NCBI GenBank assembly: GCA_046047615.1
Contig: JBJOHO010000040.1
Coordinates: forward strand, 51,518-115,517
Origin: ZC4RG30 sp046047615
Lineage (GTDB): Bacteria; Pseudomonadota; Gammaproteobacteria; Steroidobacterales; Steroidobacteraceae
Length of the DNA stretch: 64,000 nt
Reading direction: 5' to 3'
Both the position numbers and the translations under genes were made by a program. The notes beneath the pieces are model-generated. The model did not search any database and was not told the DNA's origin. It saw only the letters and a program-made list of their open reading frames with translations. This document shows, in pieces, positions 1 to 8,753 of this stretch. How positions within the stretch are numbered: the first letter of the stretch is position 1; every line of letters starts with the position of its first letter.

Positions 1-2
1 AC

Positions 3-329
3 GAGCGTGTGGTGCTGCTGTTCGAAGGTCCCGTGGGGCCCTTCGCCGTGGTCCTGGTGGGCGCGCTGTTCGTGGGCAGCATGAGCACGGTGTGGCACGG
101 CGACGTGGCGCCGGCCGCGCGGCGTGAGCCGACGCGCCTGCCCCTGGAGGGATTGCGTGCCGACCTGGCGCTGGCGCAGGGGGCCGAACTGGGCCGCTTC
201 AACATGGGCTCGACAGTGATCCTGCTGTACCCGGCCGGCTCAATCGGCTGGCGCGCCAACGTCGTCGCCGGTGAACGGCTGCGCGTGGGCGAGGCCATCG
301 GCGAGCGCGGCGGAGCGCATGGCCGCTGA
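3..329 (+). CDS. psd: phosphatidylserine decarboxylase, C-terminal part (partial)
   Basis: The reading frame is open from the left edge and stops at 327-329, so this is the 3' end of a gene that begins outside the window. The visible residues match the end of proenzyme phosphatidylserine decarboxylase: a GALFVGSMSTVW stretch, then GRFNMGSTVILLYP. In this family a Gly-Ser bond in the (L)GST motif is cleaved autocatalytically and the Ser becomes the pyruvoyl group that decarboxylates phosphatidylserine to phosphatidylethanolamine at the inner membrane. The residue before GST is Met here instead of the common Leu; G, S and T are intact. The stop overlaps the epmA start by 11 nt, which suggests translational coupling. 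A psd-epmA neighbourhood is also known in enterobacteria. Confidence 0.88.
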   Translation, partial: ERVVLLFEGPVGPFAVVLVGALFVGSMSTVWHGDVAPAARREPTRLPLEGLRADLALAQGAELGRFNMGSTVILLYPAGSIGWRANVVAGERLRVGEAIGERGGAHGR

Positions 330-1284
330 GGACTGGCGCCCGACAGCCGGCCTTGCGGCGCTGCAACGGCGCGCCCTCCTGATGGCACGACTGCGGGACT
401 TCTTCGCCGCGCGCGGCGTGCTGGAAGTCGACACGCCACTGCTGGCCGCAGCGGCGGCCAGCGACCCGCAGATCGCTTCATTCAGCGTGCAGGACAGCCG
501 GGGACGCATGGCAGGCTTCCTGCAGACTTCGCCGGAATACGCCATGAAGCGCCTCCTGGCCGCCGGCAGCGGCGACATCTACCAGGTCTGCCGCGCCTTC
601 CGTGCCGAAGAATGCGGCCGGCACCACGACCGCGAGTTCACGCTGGTGGAGTGGTACCGCCTTGGCCTGGATCTCCCAGGGATGATGGCGGAAACCGCTG
701 ATCTCGCTGCAGGCCTGCTGGGGGATGGGCGCGAAACCGGGTTCATCAGCTATGCCCAGGCATTCCAGCGCCACCTGCACTGCGATCCGTTGACGGCCAG
801 CATCGTGCACCTGCGTGAACTGGCCCGTGACCAGGGCCTGGACCCGGCCACCGTGCCCACGCTGACGCGCGATGACCTGCTGGACTTCCTGGTGGCCACC
901 TGCGTCGGTCCGGAACTGGGCCACGGCAGCCTCACCTGCCTGCACAGCTACCCTGCATCACAGGCGGCACTTGCGCGACTGGACCCACAGGATCCGCGTG
1001 TGGCGCAGCGTTTCGAGCTCTATGCCGACGGCGTGGAACTGGCCAACGGATTCGTGGAACTGGGCGATGCCGGCGAGCAGGCAGCACGCTTTGCCGCAGA
1101 CCGTCTGGAACGGCAGCGACGGGGGCTGCCTGTCCATGCTGCAGATGCACGCCTGCTGGCGGCGCTGGCGTCGGGCATGCCGGACTGCGCCGGCGTGGCG
1201 CTGGGGTTCGACCGGCTGGTGATGCTGGCGGCAGGGGCCGCGCGCATCGACGAGGTGATGGCCTTCAGCGGCACGCGGGCCTGA
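319..1284 (+). CDS. epmA: EF-P--(R)-beta-lysine ligase EpmA
   Basis: This 321-residue protein resembles the catalytic core of class II lysyl-tRNA synthetase without the anticodon-binding domain, the hallmark of EpmA (about 325 residues in E. coli). It activates (R)-beta-lysine with ATP and attaches it to a conserved lysine of elongation factor P. Class II motif 2 is visible at about residues 94-114 (FRAEECGRHHDREFTLVEWY) and motif 3 near the C-terminus (GVALGFDRLVML). The ATG at 319 gives the expected MAAEDW N-terminus; an earlier in-frame GTG at 271 would lie inside psd and add non-homologous residues. The substrate protein gene efp and the beta-lysine-making epmB follow immediately, so the modification pathway is complete. 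Confidence 0.93.
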   Translation: MAAEDWRPTAGLAALQRRALLMARLRDFFAARGVLEVDTPLLAAAAASDPQIASFSVQDSRGRMAGFLQTSPEYAMKRLLAAGSGDIYQVCRAFRAEECGRHHDREFTLVEWYRLGLDLPGMMAETADLAAGLLGDGRETGFISYAQAFQRHLHCDPLTASIVHLRELARDQGLDPATVPTLTRDDLLDFLVATCVGPELGHGSLTCLHSYPASQAALARLDPQDPRVAQRFELYADGVELANGFVELGDAGEQAARFAADRLERQRRGLPVHAADARLLAALASGMPDCAGVALGFDRLVMLAAGAARIDEVMAFSGTRA

Positions 1285-1312
1285 GGACAGCCCGCGCCGC
1301 GGCAGCCGGACC

Positions 1313-1879
1313 TTACTTGGCCCGGCTGATGTACTCGCCCGTGCGGGTGTCGATCTTGAGCACTTCGCCCTCGCTGATGAACAGCGGCACGCGCACCACC
1401 GCGCCAGTCTCGAGCTTGGCCGGCTTCTGGCCGCCCTGGGCCGTATCGCCCTTCAGGCCCGGATCGGTCTCGACCACCTTCAGCTCGATGTGCGGCGGCG
1501 GCGTGACCTGCAGCGGCACGCCGTTCCACAGCGTGACGATGCAAGTGATGCCTTCCTTGAGCCACTTGGCATTGTCGCCGACGGCGGCCGCACCGGCGGC
1601 ATGCTGCTCGAAGTTGTCCGGCACCATGAAGTGCCAGAAGTCCCCGTCCGAGTAGAGGTACTGCATGTCCGTATCGACGACGTCGGCGGCCTCGACGCTG
1701 TCGCCGGACTTGAAGGTGCGCTCGACGGTGCGGTTGGTCTTGAGGTTGCGGATGCGGACGCGGTTGAAGGCCTGGCCCTTGCCCGGCTTGACCATCTCGT
1801 TCTCGACAATGACGTAGGGCTCGTTGTCGATCAGGAGCTTGACGCCGGACTTGAATTCGCTGGTGTTGTAGCTGCCCAT
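1313..1879 (-). CDS. efp: elongation factor P
   Basis: This is a 188-residue EF-P with the normal three beta-barrel domains. It binds between the ribosomal P and E sites and relieves stalling at polyproline stretches. The modification loop reads VKPGKGQAF, with the acceptor lysine at residue 34, the position beta-lysylated by EpmA in gammaproteobacteria. The C-terminal domain ends in the usual GEVLKIDTRTGEYISR stretch. The start is supported by a purine-rich GCAGGAAGG just upstream. The gene is convergent with epmA and divergent from epmB, sharing a very short (about 47 nt) intergenic region. Confidence 0.97.
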   Translation of the reverse strand: MGSYNTSEFKSGVKLLIDNEPYVIVENEMVKPGKGQAFNRVRIRNLKTNRTVERTFKSGDSVEAADVVDTDMQYLYSDGDFWHFMVPDNFEQHAAGAAAVGDNAKWLKEGITCIVTLWNGVPLQVTPPPHIELKVVETDPGLKGDTAQGGQKPAKLETGAVVRVPLFISEGEVLKIDTRTGEYISRAK

Positions 1880-1907
1880 GGCCTTCCTGCTTCAATACTG
1901 GCTTGAC

Positions 1908-1926
1908 GGGCCGCAGAATGCGGCCC
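1908..1926. promoter_or_regulatory. perfect inverted repeat in the efp/epmB divergent region
   Basis: GGGCCGCAGAATGCGGCCC has 7-bp perfect arms around a 5-nt centre. It ends on the base before the ATG at 1927, so in epmB mRNA it could form a hairpin covering the ribosome-binding region. On the other strand it lies about 30-50 nt upstream of the efp start. Its role (operator or translational hairpin) is inference. Confidence 0.45.
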
Positions 1927-2970
1927 ATGGAAAAGCCCGGCATCGTATCCGATCCCCCCCTCCCCCGCCAACCGCAACCCGGAGGGGCTTGGCAGCGCGA
2001 GCTCGCCGAAGCGGTGACCGATCCGGTGGAGTTGCTGCGCCGCGTGGGCCTGACGCCCGCGGATCTCGGCCTTCCGGACGAGCAGCGGCTGCGGGCGGCC
2101 TGCGACAGTTTCGGGCTGCGGGTGCCGGCAGCGTTCATCGACCGCATGCGCCACGGCGACCGGCATGACCCGCTGCTGCGCCAGGTACTGCCCCTGCCGG
2201 CGGAACTCGCCGATGTGCCTGGATTCATCGCTGATCCCCTGCGGGAAAGTGCGGTCAGGGCAGCACCCGGCCTGCTGCACAAGTACGCCGGCCGCGCGCT
2301 GCTGGTGACCACGGCGGCCTGTGCGGTCCACTGCCGTTACTGCTTCCGTCGCGAGTTCGACTACGACGGCGGTGCCGAGGGAGCGCGCTGGGAGGCGGCG
2401 CTGCAGGTCGTGCAGGCCGATGCGTCATTGCGCGAACTGCTGCTGAGCGGCGGCGACCCGCTGTCACTGGCCAATCCGCGCCTTGCCGCACTCGCACAGC
2501 GTGCCGCGTCGATCCCGCACCTGAAGCGGTTGCGGCTGCACACGCGCACGCCGGTGGTGTTGCCGTCGCGGGTCGATGACGGGCTGCTGGAAGCACTGCG
2601 CCCCGGTCGGCTGCAGCACGTGATGGTGATCCACGCCAACCACGCTGCGGAACTGGACGATGCGGTGATCGACGCCCTGCGCCGCCTGCGCGCCGCCGGT
2701 CTGACCTTGCTCAACCAGACCGTGCTGCTGGCCGGCGTGAACGATGACCTTGACACTCTCGCAGCCCTGTCGGAGCGGCTCGCGGAGGCCGGCGTACTGC
2801 CCTACTACCTGCACCTGCTTGACCGGGTGCGTGGCGCGGCGCACTTCGACGTCCCGGCAGTCCGCGGCCGCGAGCTGCTGCAGGGACTGCAGGCTTGCCT
2901 GCCCGGCTACCTCGTACCGCGACTGGTGCGCGAGGAACCGGGCGCGCCGGGCAAGACGCTGGTGCTGTAG
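1927..2970 (+). CDS. epmB: EF-P beta-lysylation protein EpmB (lysine 2,3-aminomutase family)
   Basis: This 347-residue radical SAM protein is homologous to lysine 2,3-aminomutase. EpmB converts (S)-alpha-lysine to (R)-beta-lysine using SAM, a [4Fe-4S] cluster and PLP, and hands it to EpmA. The cluster motif CAVHCRYC supplies C132, C136 and C139. The N-terminal part (VTDPVELLRRVGL, FIDRM, DPLLRQVLP) and the middle (SGGDPL, LHTRTPVVLPSR) follow EpmB closely. The start could be the ATG at 1927 or the in-frame ATG at 1918; neither has a strong Shine-Dalgarno, and 1918 lies inside an inverted repeat. The gene diverges from efp. A GC-rich hairpin follows the stop. Confidence 0.93.
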   Translation: MEKPGIVSDPPLPRQPQPGGAWQRELAEAVTDPVELLRRVGLTPADLGLPDEQRLRAACDSFGLRVPAAFIDRMRHGDRHDPLLRQVLPLPAELADVPGFIADPLRESAVRAAPGLLHKYAGRALLVTTAACAVHCRYCFRREFDYDGGAEGARWEAALQVVQADASLRELLLSGGDPLSLANPRLAALAQRAASIPHLKRLRLHTRTPVVLPSRVDDGLLEALRPGRLQHVMVIHANHAAELDDAVIDALRRLRAAGLTLLNQTVLLAGVNDDLDTLAALSERLAEAGVLPYYLHLLDRVRGAAHFDVPAVRGRELLQGLQACLPGYLVPRLVREEPGAPGKTLVL

Positions 2971-2974
2971 AGGG

Positions 2975-2995
2975 CCGGCACCCGGGCTGTGCCGG
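2975..2995 (+). terminator. terminator-like hairpin after epmB
   Basis: CCGGCAC (2975-2981) and GTGCCGG (2989-2995) form a perfect 7-bp stem with a 7-nt loop, four bases after the epmB stop codon. No long T tract follows, so it may slow or stabilise rather than terminate on its own. Confidence 0.4.
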
Positions 2996-3056
2996 TCATC
3001 ACAGCAGCGCGCAGAAGCCAAGGCCTAGACTGGCGGCAGCCGTTCCGGAGACACGC

Positions 3057-5117
3057 TTGTCCGCCGAGTCCCCCACACTGTGCCTGCTCGTCATCAGCCG
3101 TCGGCAGGATCCCGTCGAGCTGTTCAATGGGATCCTGCGACGCCAGGGCGTGGTGGCCCACTGCCAGTGGGCCACGGACGAACGTGGCTTCCACGACGCA
3201 CTCGCGAAACAGCGTCCGGAACTGCTGCTGTGTGTCGATCCGGACGATGCCCTGCTGACGGCGATTGCCGGCCTGCGCGACACCCATGTGGCGGAGGTAC
3301 CGCTGCTCGTGGTCCGGCACGCCGCCGACGAGGCGCAGATCACCGCCGACCTGCTGCGCGGGGCACGCGACTGTGTGTCGATGGCGCAGCCCCAACGCCT
3401 GCAGGCCGTCCTGATGCGCGAATTGCGCGCGCTGCGCGTGGAGCAGGCCCTGCGGGGCACCATGCGCGCGGCGCAAAGCTGCCGGCGCCAACTGGAAAGC
3501 GTGCTGACGCGCAGCCACGACGCCATCCTGCAGGTGCAGGAAGGCATCGTGGTCGAAGCCAACACGGCCTGGCTGGAACTTTACGGGGCGCACGGCGCGG
3601 AAGGCAGCATCGTCGGCCTGCCCGTCATGGACCTGTTCGCGGAGGACTCCCAGACCACGCTCAAGGCCGCGCTGGTGGCCTGCCTGCAGGGTCGATGGAA
3701 CGCGCCGACCTTGCGCGTGAAGGCGCAGCGCGAGGACGGCGAGGCCTTCGATGTGGACCTGGGGCTCGCGTTGGGGGAGCGGGAAGGGGAACGCTGTGTG
3801 CGGCTGATCGTGCCGGCGCGCCGCGCCGATGAGCAGCACATCGCCCAGGAGCTCACCAACGCCACGCAGCGCAACGGCCGCACTGAACTGCCGTGGCGCC
3901 AAGCCTGTCTGGAGCAGGTCCGCCAGCGGCTGGCGACGCCCCTGCCGGGGGGCGCGCGCTATCTCGCGTGCATACGCCCGGACCAGTTCGCGGCGATCGA
4001 ACGCCTGCTCGGTCCGGAGCGCAGTGACGAGTTCGTCGTTGTCCTCGCTGGCCTGATCCGCACACTGCTGCTGCCCAACGACATCGCAGGCCACTTCAGT
4101 GGCACAGGATTCCTCGTGCTGCTGGAACGTGGCACGCTCCGTGATGCGGAAGGCTGGTGCGAGCGTCTGGCCGAAAAACTCTTCCGCAAGGACGTGACGG
4201 TCGATGGCAAGACCCTGCGGGCCACCGTGACGATCGGTCTGGCGCAGGTGTCGCGCAGCAAGCCGGAACTGGATGCGTCGATGCTGGAGGCGCTGGAGGC
4301 GGCCCGCCGCGGCCGCAACAACGGCGGCAACCAGGTGGTCACCACCGTCCCCGACCTGAAGGCGGACAGCCAGTCCGTCCAGGATCAGCAGTGGGTGCGC
4401 AGCCTGAAATCCGCCTTGCACGAGAACCGCTTCCGGCTGGTGCAACAGCCGATCGCCGGATTGCGCAGCCAGGAAGCAGGCATGTCGGACCTGCTGGTCC
4501 GCATGGTCGGTACGGAGGGGGAGGAAATCCTGCCCTCCGAATTCATGCCCGCGGCCGGACGGCACGACCTCGTCCGCCACATCGACCGTTGGGTCCTGGC
4601 AGCCGCCATGGAACTGGCCGTGGAACGCAAGCCCGGTTGCCTGTTCGTGCGCCTGTCGGCCCAGAGCGTGCTGGACCCGACCCTGCTGTCGTGGCTGGAT
4701 GCACAGCTGGCGGCCACGCACATGGACCCGCAGCAACTGTGCCTGCAGGTCACTGAGGATGCCGCTGCGGCAGACATGCCGAGCCTGCGCAGCCTCGTCT
4801 CCAGCCTGAAGGAGCGTGGCCTGCGCTTCGCCCTGGAGCATGCCCGCTGCGAGGAGCGCACGCTCCAGCTCGCAACGCTGTTGCCGCTGGATTTCCTGAA
4901 GATCGACGGTTCGGTCGTCCAGGCCTTGAACACGGATGAAGCCGCACGCCAACGCGTGCGCGCGGCGACGGACTTCGCCAACAGCCACCATGCGACAACG
5001 ATCGCCGAGCGCGTCGAGGATGCCAACACGATGGCCGTGCTGTGGCATCTCGGCGTCCACTTCCTGCAGGGCTATTTGATCCAGGCCCCCGAGGAAGTGG
5101 TGATTTCGTCCCGCTGA
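3057..5117 (+). CDS. fimX: FimX-like protein: REC-like, PAS, degenerate GGDEF and degenerate EAL domains
   Basis: The 686-residue product has a receiver-like N-terminus (about 6-125), a PAS region (about 145-255), a GGDEF-like domain (about 280-430) and an EAL-like domain (about 440-680). The catalytic GGDEF motif is replaced by SGTGF (348-352) and the EALLR motif by SDLLVR (477-482), so neither cyclase nor phosphodiesterase activity is expected. Length and degeneration match FimX, a c-di-GMP receptor needed for type IV pilus assembly and twitching in Pseudomonas and Xanthomonas. The start chosen is TTG at 3057, preceded by GGAG at 3047-3050 and giving MSAESPTLCLLVISRR; the earlier in-frame start at 2895 lies inside epmB. 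No pilus genes are in the window, so the functional name is by family resemblance. Confidence 0.78.
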   Translation: MSAESPTLCLLVISRRQDPVELFNGILRRQGVVAHCQWATDERGFHDALAKQRPELLLCVDPDDALLTAIAGLRDTHVAEVPLLVVRHAADEAQITADLLRGARDCVSMAQPQRLQAVLMRELRALRVEQALRGTMRAAQSCRRQLESVLTRSHDAILQVQEGIVVEANTAWLELYGAHGAEGSIVGLPVMDLFAEDSQTTLKAALVACLQGRWNAPTLRVKAQREDGEAFDVDLGLALGEREGERCVRLIVPARRADEQHIAQELTNATQRNGRTELPWRQACLEQVRQRLATPLPGGARYLACIRPDQFAAIERLLGPERSDEFVVVLAGLIRTLLLPNDIAGHFSGTGFLVLLERGTLRDAEGWCERLAEKLFRKDVTVDGKTLRATVTIGLAQVSRSKPELDASMLEALEAARRGRNNGGNQVVTTVPDLKADSQSVQDQQWVRSLKSALHENRFRLVQQPIAGLRSQEAGMSDLLVRMVGTEGEEILPSEFMPAAGRHDLVRHIDRWVLAAAMELAVERKPGCLFVRLSAQSVLDPTLLSWLDAQLAATHMDPQQLCLQVTEDAAAADMPSLRSLVSSLKERGLRFALEHARCEERTLQLATLLPLDFLKIDGSVVQALNTDEAARQRVRAATDFANSHHATTIAERVEDANTMAVLWHLGVHFLQGYLIQAPEEVVISSR

Positions 5118-5132
5118 AGCGGCAGCAGCCGC

Positions 5133-8100
5133 TCAGTACTGCTCCACCTTGCGCAGGTTGTCGCCGCTGTTGCGGTCAACCCACTTGTTGTAGGGATCGG
5201 CACCGGCCCAGCGCGGCTCGGCGGCGCTGTGGACGACGACCGTATTGACGCCGCCACGCAGACGCTGGCGTCCGAAGGCCAGCACCGATGCGCCCGTGAA
5301 CTCCTCCGTCCCGGGCTCGGCTGCGAACACGCCGACGTCAAGCAGCTCATCCAGGGGAACCTCGCGCTCCACGCCCTTGCCATCCGCCTGCAGCTTGCGC
5401 GCCTGCACGGTGAGGGTGGTCTCCCAGCGACCGTCCTCGAGCCGGCGTGTGCGCGCCTCGCTGACCTTGGTGTCGAGCAAGGTGATGCGCTCGAACAGGT
5501 CGGCAACCAGCCGGGCATTTTCCGGGCCGGCCGCCGCCTTGAAGCGCGTGACCAGATCGCGCGACGTGGCGTAGGGAGGACCCTTGAGCGCGAACTCCTG
5601 CAGCAGGCCGGCGAGCGCGCGGTTGACGGCGGCCTCGCCGATGCGGTCCTTGAGCAGGTAGAGCACCAGCGCACCCTTCTGGTAGTGGATGTACTGCTGG
5701 TTCTCCACGCGTTCCAGCGGCAACTCCTCCAGCACCTCACTGCCCCGCGCACGCAGGTAGCGGTCGAGCTCGTACCGCAGGAACTTGCGGATCTGCGGCG
5801 CACCCACCTCACGCTCCATGACCATGAGCGCCGAGTACTGCGCCAGCGACTCGACCAGGAAGGTCGCGCCCTGCATGTCCGCGGGATTCAGCTGGTGGCC
5901 CCACCACTGGTGCGCGATCTCGTGGGCGGTCACGTAGGTGACCATGTCGACGTCGGTGGGCTTCTTCTGGTTCATGATGAAGCCGATGGACTCGGAGTAC
6001 GGGATGGTCCCCGCGAACGACTGCGCGAACGTGGCGTAGGCGGGGAACTCGAGGATGCGCAGCTCCTTGAACTGGAACGGCGAGAACTCGCGCGTGAAGT
6101 AGTCCAGCGACAGCTTCATGGCGCGCATCATGCGGTCGATGTTCCAGGCGTGCGCCGGATGGTGGTAGACCGCCAGCCGCACGTCGTTCCACAGGTCTTC
6201 GCGCACCGCATAGCGCGCGGACTGGATCGAGAAGAAGTTGTTGATGGGCGCTTCGGTGACGAAGCGCGCGACACGACGGCCGTCCTCCACCACGTCGCTG
6301 CGCTTCACGCCCGGCGCCACGGCGATCTGGTCGGCATCCGTGCGTACGGTGATGTCGGCGTCCACCCAGTCGCTGTCGCGGCGCAGGGCGTGGAAGGCCC
6401 GCGCCGACTCATCCTCGAGCTTGGCGGGCCGCAACTCCGGCTCCAGACCGTGCTCACGGCGCTGGCTGCGCTCGCGCAGCACACCCTCGCGGCCGAAGCC
6501 CAGCACGGGCGCGATCTCGCCATTGTCGAGGAAGCTGCCGTTGGCAACCACGCGGGTATCGTTGCCCCGGTTGGCAAAGCCGCGCTGCTCGCGCAGCGAG
6601 GTGAACCGCAGCATGGCCTGTGCGCCCGGTGCCAGCGGCTGTGTGAACCGCAGGATGCGGTAATTGAAGCGCTCGAGGTCCTGGGACACGGCCGCGCCAT
6701 CAACCTCCAGGCGTTCCATGCGCAGATCGCGCGGCCACTGCACGTGCACCGCATCGAGCGGCACGCCGCTGCGGTTCTCCAGCCGGTACTGGCCCCGCGT
6801 GAGCACGCGGGACTGGCGCGGGTGCAGGTCGACGTCCAGGGTGACGGCGACGATGCGCGGCTGCGGGGTCTTCTCGTAGGGCAGCAGCGCCTTTTCCCGC
6901 TCGGCCATCCAGGCCTCGGTCTCATCCTGAGTGCGGTACTCGTTCAGGACAGTGGTGTTGTAGAAGATCCAGGCGCCCGTGCCGGCCATGACCAGCAGCG
7001 CTGCCGCAGCCACCGCTCCCGAGGGCCCACGCAGTCGCGCCGGCAGCCGCGCGAGCCGCGGACGCAGCATCGTGACCGCGCCACGGCGCCACAGGCTCTG
7101 CGCCAGGACCACCAGCAGCAACGCCAGCGCAGCCCAGTACAGCCGGAACCACGCAGCATTCGCCGCGAAGTTCCCCTGCCCGTTCATGTCCGACAGCGGC
7201 ACTGCCGGCGCACCGCCATATTGGAACAGGTTGTGCTCGAGGCCCAGGCCTGCCAAGGCCGTCTGGCCGACGATGACCACCAGCATGGCCATCCACCCCG
7301 CGACCTTGTTGGGAACCACGACCTGCAGGAACACGGCCAGCGCGGCGATGTTCACGATGTCGATGGCCCAGGGCAGCAGATACCAGAGGAGATAGTGGCC
7401 CAGCTCCAGTTGCGTGTGGCCCTTGAGCAGCTGCACGAGCACGGCGGCCGCGACGCTGAACGCCAGCGTGGACAGCAGCACCAGCACCACGGCAATGAGC
7501 TTCGGGGCGACGAACGCCCAGTCCGGCGCTGGCGTGGCGTCACGCAGTTCGTGCATGCGGCGCTCGCGGTCGGACCAGACCAGCTCGCCCGCGTAGTAGA
7601 TGGCGATGATCAGCGGGATGATGGCGAAGCTGCCGTTCAGCGCCTCGATCATCACGCGCGTGACCGGATGGATGGCCGTGCCATAGAGCTCGTCGGCGAA
7701 CCACAGGCTGCCCCCGGCATTCAGGAAGCCGATGATGAGCAGCACGATGTAGCCGGGACTGCGGAAGGCAGCCACCATGTCGAAACGCACCAGGGCCATG
7801 AACGCCGCCAGCCCTGCCTGCCCGGGACTTGACGGCGCACTGCGCACCGGTGCGGGCACCGCGGGTGCAGACGCAGGCGTTGCTTCCGGCGCTGCCACAA
7901 GGACGGATCCGGCCGCGGGCCGCGCGGCCTTGCGCATCCGTGAGGCCTTGCCTTCCACCTTGTACAGCCGCAGGGCGAGGCCCAGCAGCAGCACTGCAAT
8001 GCCCACCCACAGCAACCGGTTCCACAGCAGCGTGCCCTCGAACGTGGGCAACTGCGTGTTGCGCTCTGCGGCCGTCCAGTAGCGCGTGGCTTCGCCAAAG

Positions 8101-8744
8101 GCACTGAGGCCGAAGGGATCGACCAGCGCCATCACTTCGATGAACTCGGGGCGGCCCAACAGGCCCTGGGCCACGAAATAGAGGACCAGGAAGGCCACCA
8201 CGCCGACATAGGTGGCCATCATCGAGCGGGTGGCGGTCGCCAGCGCGAAGAAGCCTGCCGACAGCACGAACAAAGTAGGCCCACAAAGCAGCAGCCAGGC
8301 CTTGAGATAATGCGACAGATGGACCGGTCCCACGGTCTCCGGATCCACCCAGGGCATGGCGGCGCCCAGCAGGTTGCCCAGCGGCACGCTGCCGAAGGCC
8401 AGCAGGCCGACGAGAAAGGCGCCGGCGAAACGCCCGAGCAGGTACTCGTGCTTGCGCACACGGGTGCTGTGGACCAGCGGGCCGAAGCGCGACTCGTCGT
8501 CGCGCACGACGACATTGGCCACGAAGGCGGTGACGATGAACACCGCGAACACGCTCATCACCAGCAGCGTGCGGGCGATGGCGTAGGGTGCATTCACCAG
8601 CACATTGCCGCCCTCGCCGCCGATGCGGATGTTGTCGGAGGCAGCGGCGCCGAAAGCCATCAGGAAGAACAGCACGCTGGTGACCCAGAACACCGGCGAG
8701 CGCAGCTGGTAGCGCAACTCGAAGCGCGCGATGTGAAGGAGCAT
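5133..8744 (-). CDS. ABC-2 type permease fused to a periplasmic M1-family aminopeptidase
   Basis: This 1203-residue protein has an N-terminal half of two multi-span membrane blocks resembling ABC-2 permeases (start to about residue 590, with a charged loop near 270-300). It is followed by an extracytoplasmic gluzincin domain. The zinc motif HEIAHQWWGH begins at H941, with a downstream Glu near 965 (VESLAQYSA), typical of M1 aminopeptidases. The gene lies 9 nt downstream of an ABC ATPase gene and they are probably coexpressed. The architecture suggests that the ATPase drives or gates the permease while the peptidase trims peptides at the outer face; the substrate is unknown. Similar permease/M1 fusions are annotated in Xanthomonadales and relatives. 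The gene ends convergently with the fimX-like gene, where a 6-bp stem (5118-5133) spans the gap. Confidence 0.85.
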   Translation of the reverse strand: MLLHIARFELRYQLRSPVFWVTSVLFFLMAFGAAASDNIRIGGEGGNVLVNAPYAIARTLLVMSVFAVFIVTAFVANVVVRDDESRFGPLVHSTRVRKHEYLLGRFAGAFLVGLLAFGSVPLGNLLGAAMPWVDPETVGPVHLSHYLKAWLLLCGPTLFVLSAGFFALATATRSMMATYVGVVAFLVLYFVAQGLLGRPEFIEVMALVDPFGLSAFGEATRYWTAAERNTQLPTFEGTLLWNRLLWVGIAVLLLGLALRLYKVEGKASRMRKAARPAAGSVLVAAPEATPASAPAVPAPVRSAPSSPGQAGLAAFMALVRFDMVAAFRSPGYIVLLIIGFLNAGGSLWFADELYGTAIHPVTRVMIEALNGSFAIIPLIIAIYYAGELVWSDRERRMHELRDATPAPDWAFVAPKLIAVVLVLLSTLAFSVAAAVLVQLLKGHTQLELGHYLLWYLLPWAIDIVNIAALAVFLQVVVPNKVAGWMAMLVVIVGQTALAGLGLEHNLFQYGGAPAVPLSDMNGQGNFAANAAWFRLYWAALALLLVVLAQSLWRRGAVTMLRPRLARLPARLRGPSGAVAAAALLVMAGTGAWIFYNTTVLNEYRTQDETEAWMAEREKALLPYEKTPQPRIVAVTLDVDLHPRQSRVLTRGQYRLENRSGVPLDAVHVQWPRDLRMERLEVDGAAVSQDLERFNYRILRFTQPLAPGAQAMLRFTSLREQRGFANRGNDTRVVANGSFLDNGEIAPVLGFGREGVLRERSQRREHGLEPELRPAKLEDESARAFHALRRDSDWVDADITVRTDADQIAVAPGVKRSDVVEDGRRVARFVTEAPINNFFSIQSARYAVREDLWNDVRLAVYHHPAHAWNIDRMMRAMKLSLDYFTREFSPFQFKELRILEFPAYATFAQSFAGTIPYSESIGFIMNQKKPTDVDMVTYVTAHEIAHQWWGHQLNPADMQGATFLVESLAQYSALMVMEREVGAPQIRKFLRYELDRYLRARGSEVLEELPLERVENQQYIHYQKGALVLYLLKDRIGEAAVNRALAGLLQEFALKGPPYATSRDLVTRFKAAAGPENARLVADLFERITLLDTKVSEARTRRLEDGRWETTLTVQARKLQADGKGVEREVPLDELLDVGVFAAEPGTEEFTGASVLAFGRQRLRGGVNTVVVHSAAEPRWAGADPYNKWVDRNSGDNLRKVEQY

Positions 8745-8753
8745 GGGGCGCCC

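Noticed and set aside
3..329. Defective psd because the motif reads MGST and not LGST
   Set aside because: The Gly-Ser bond and following Thr needed for self-cleavage are intact; the preceding hydrophobic residue varies.
5229..7832. 867-codon open frame antisense to the permease/peptidase gene
   Set aside because: Shadow frame; Gln/Arg/His-rich, without motifs.
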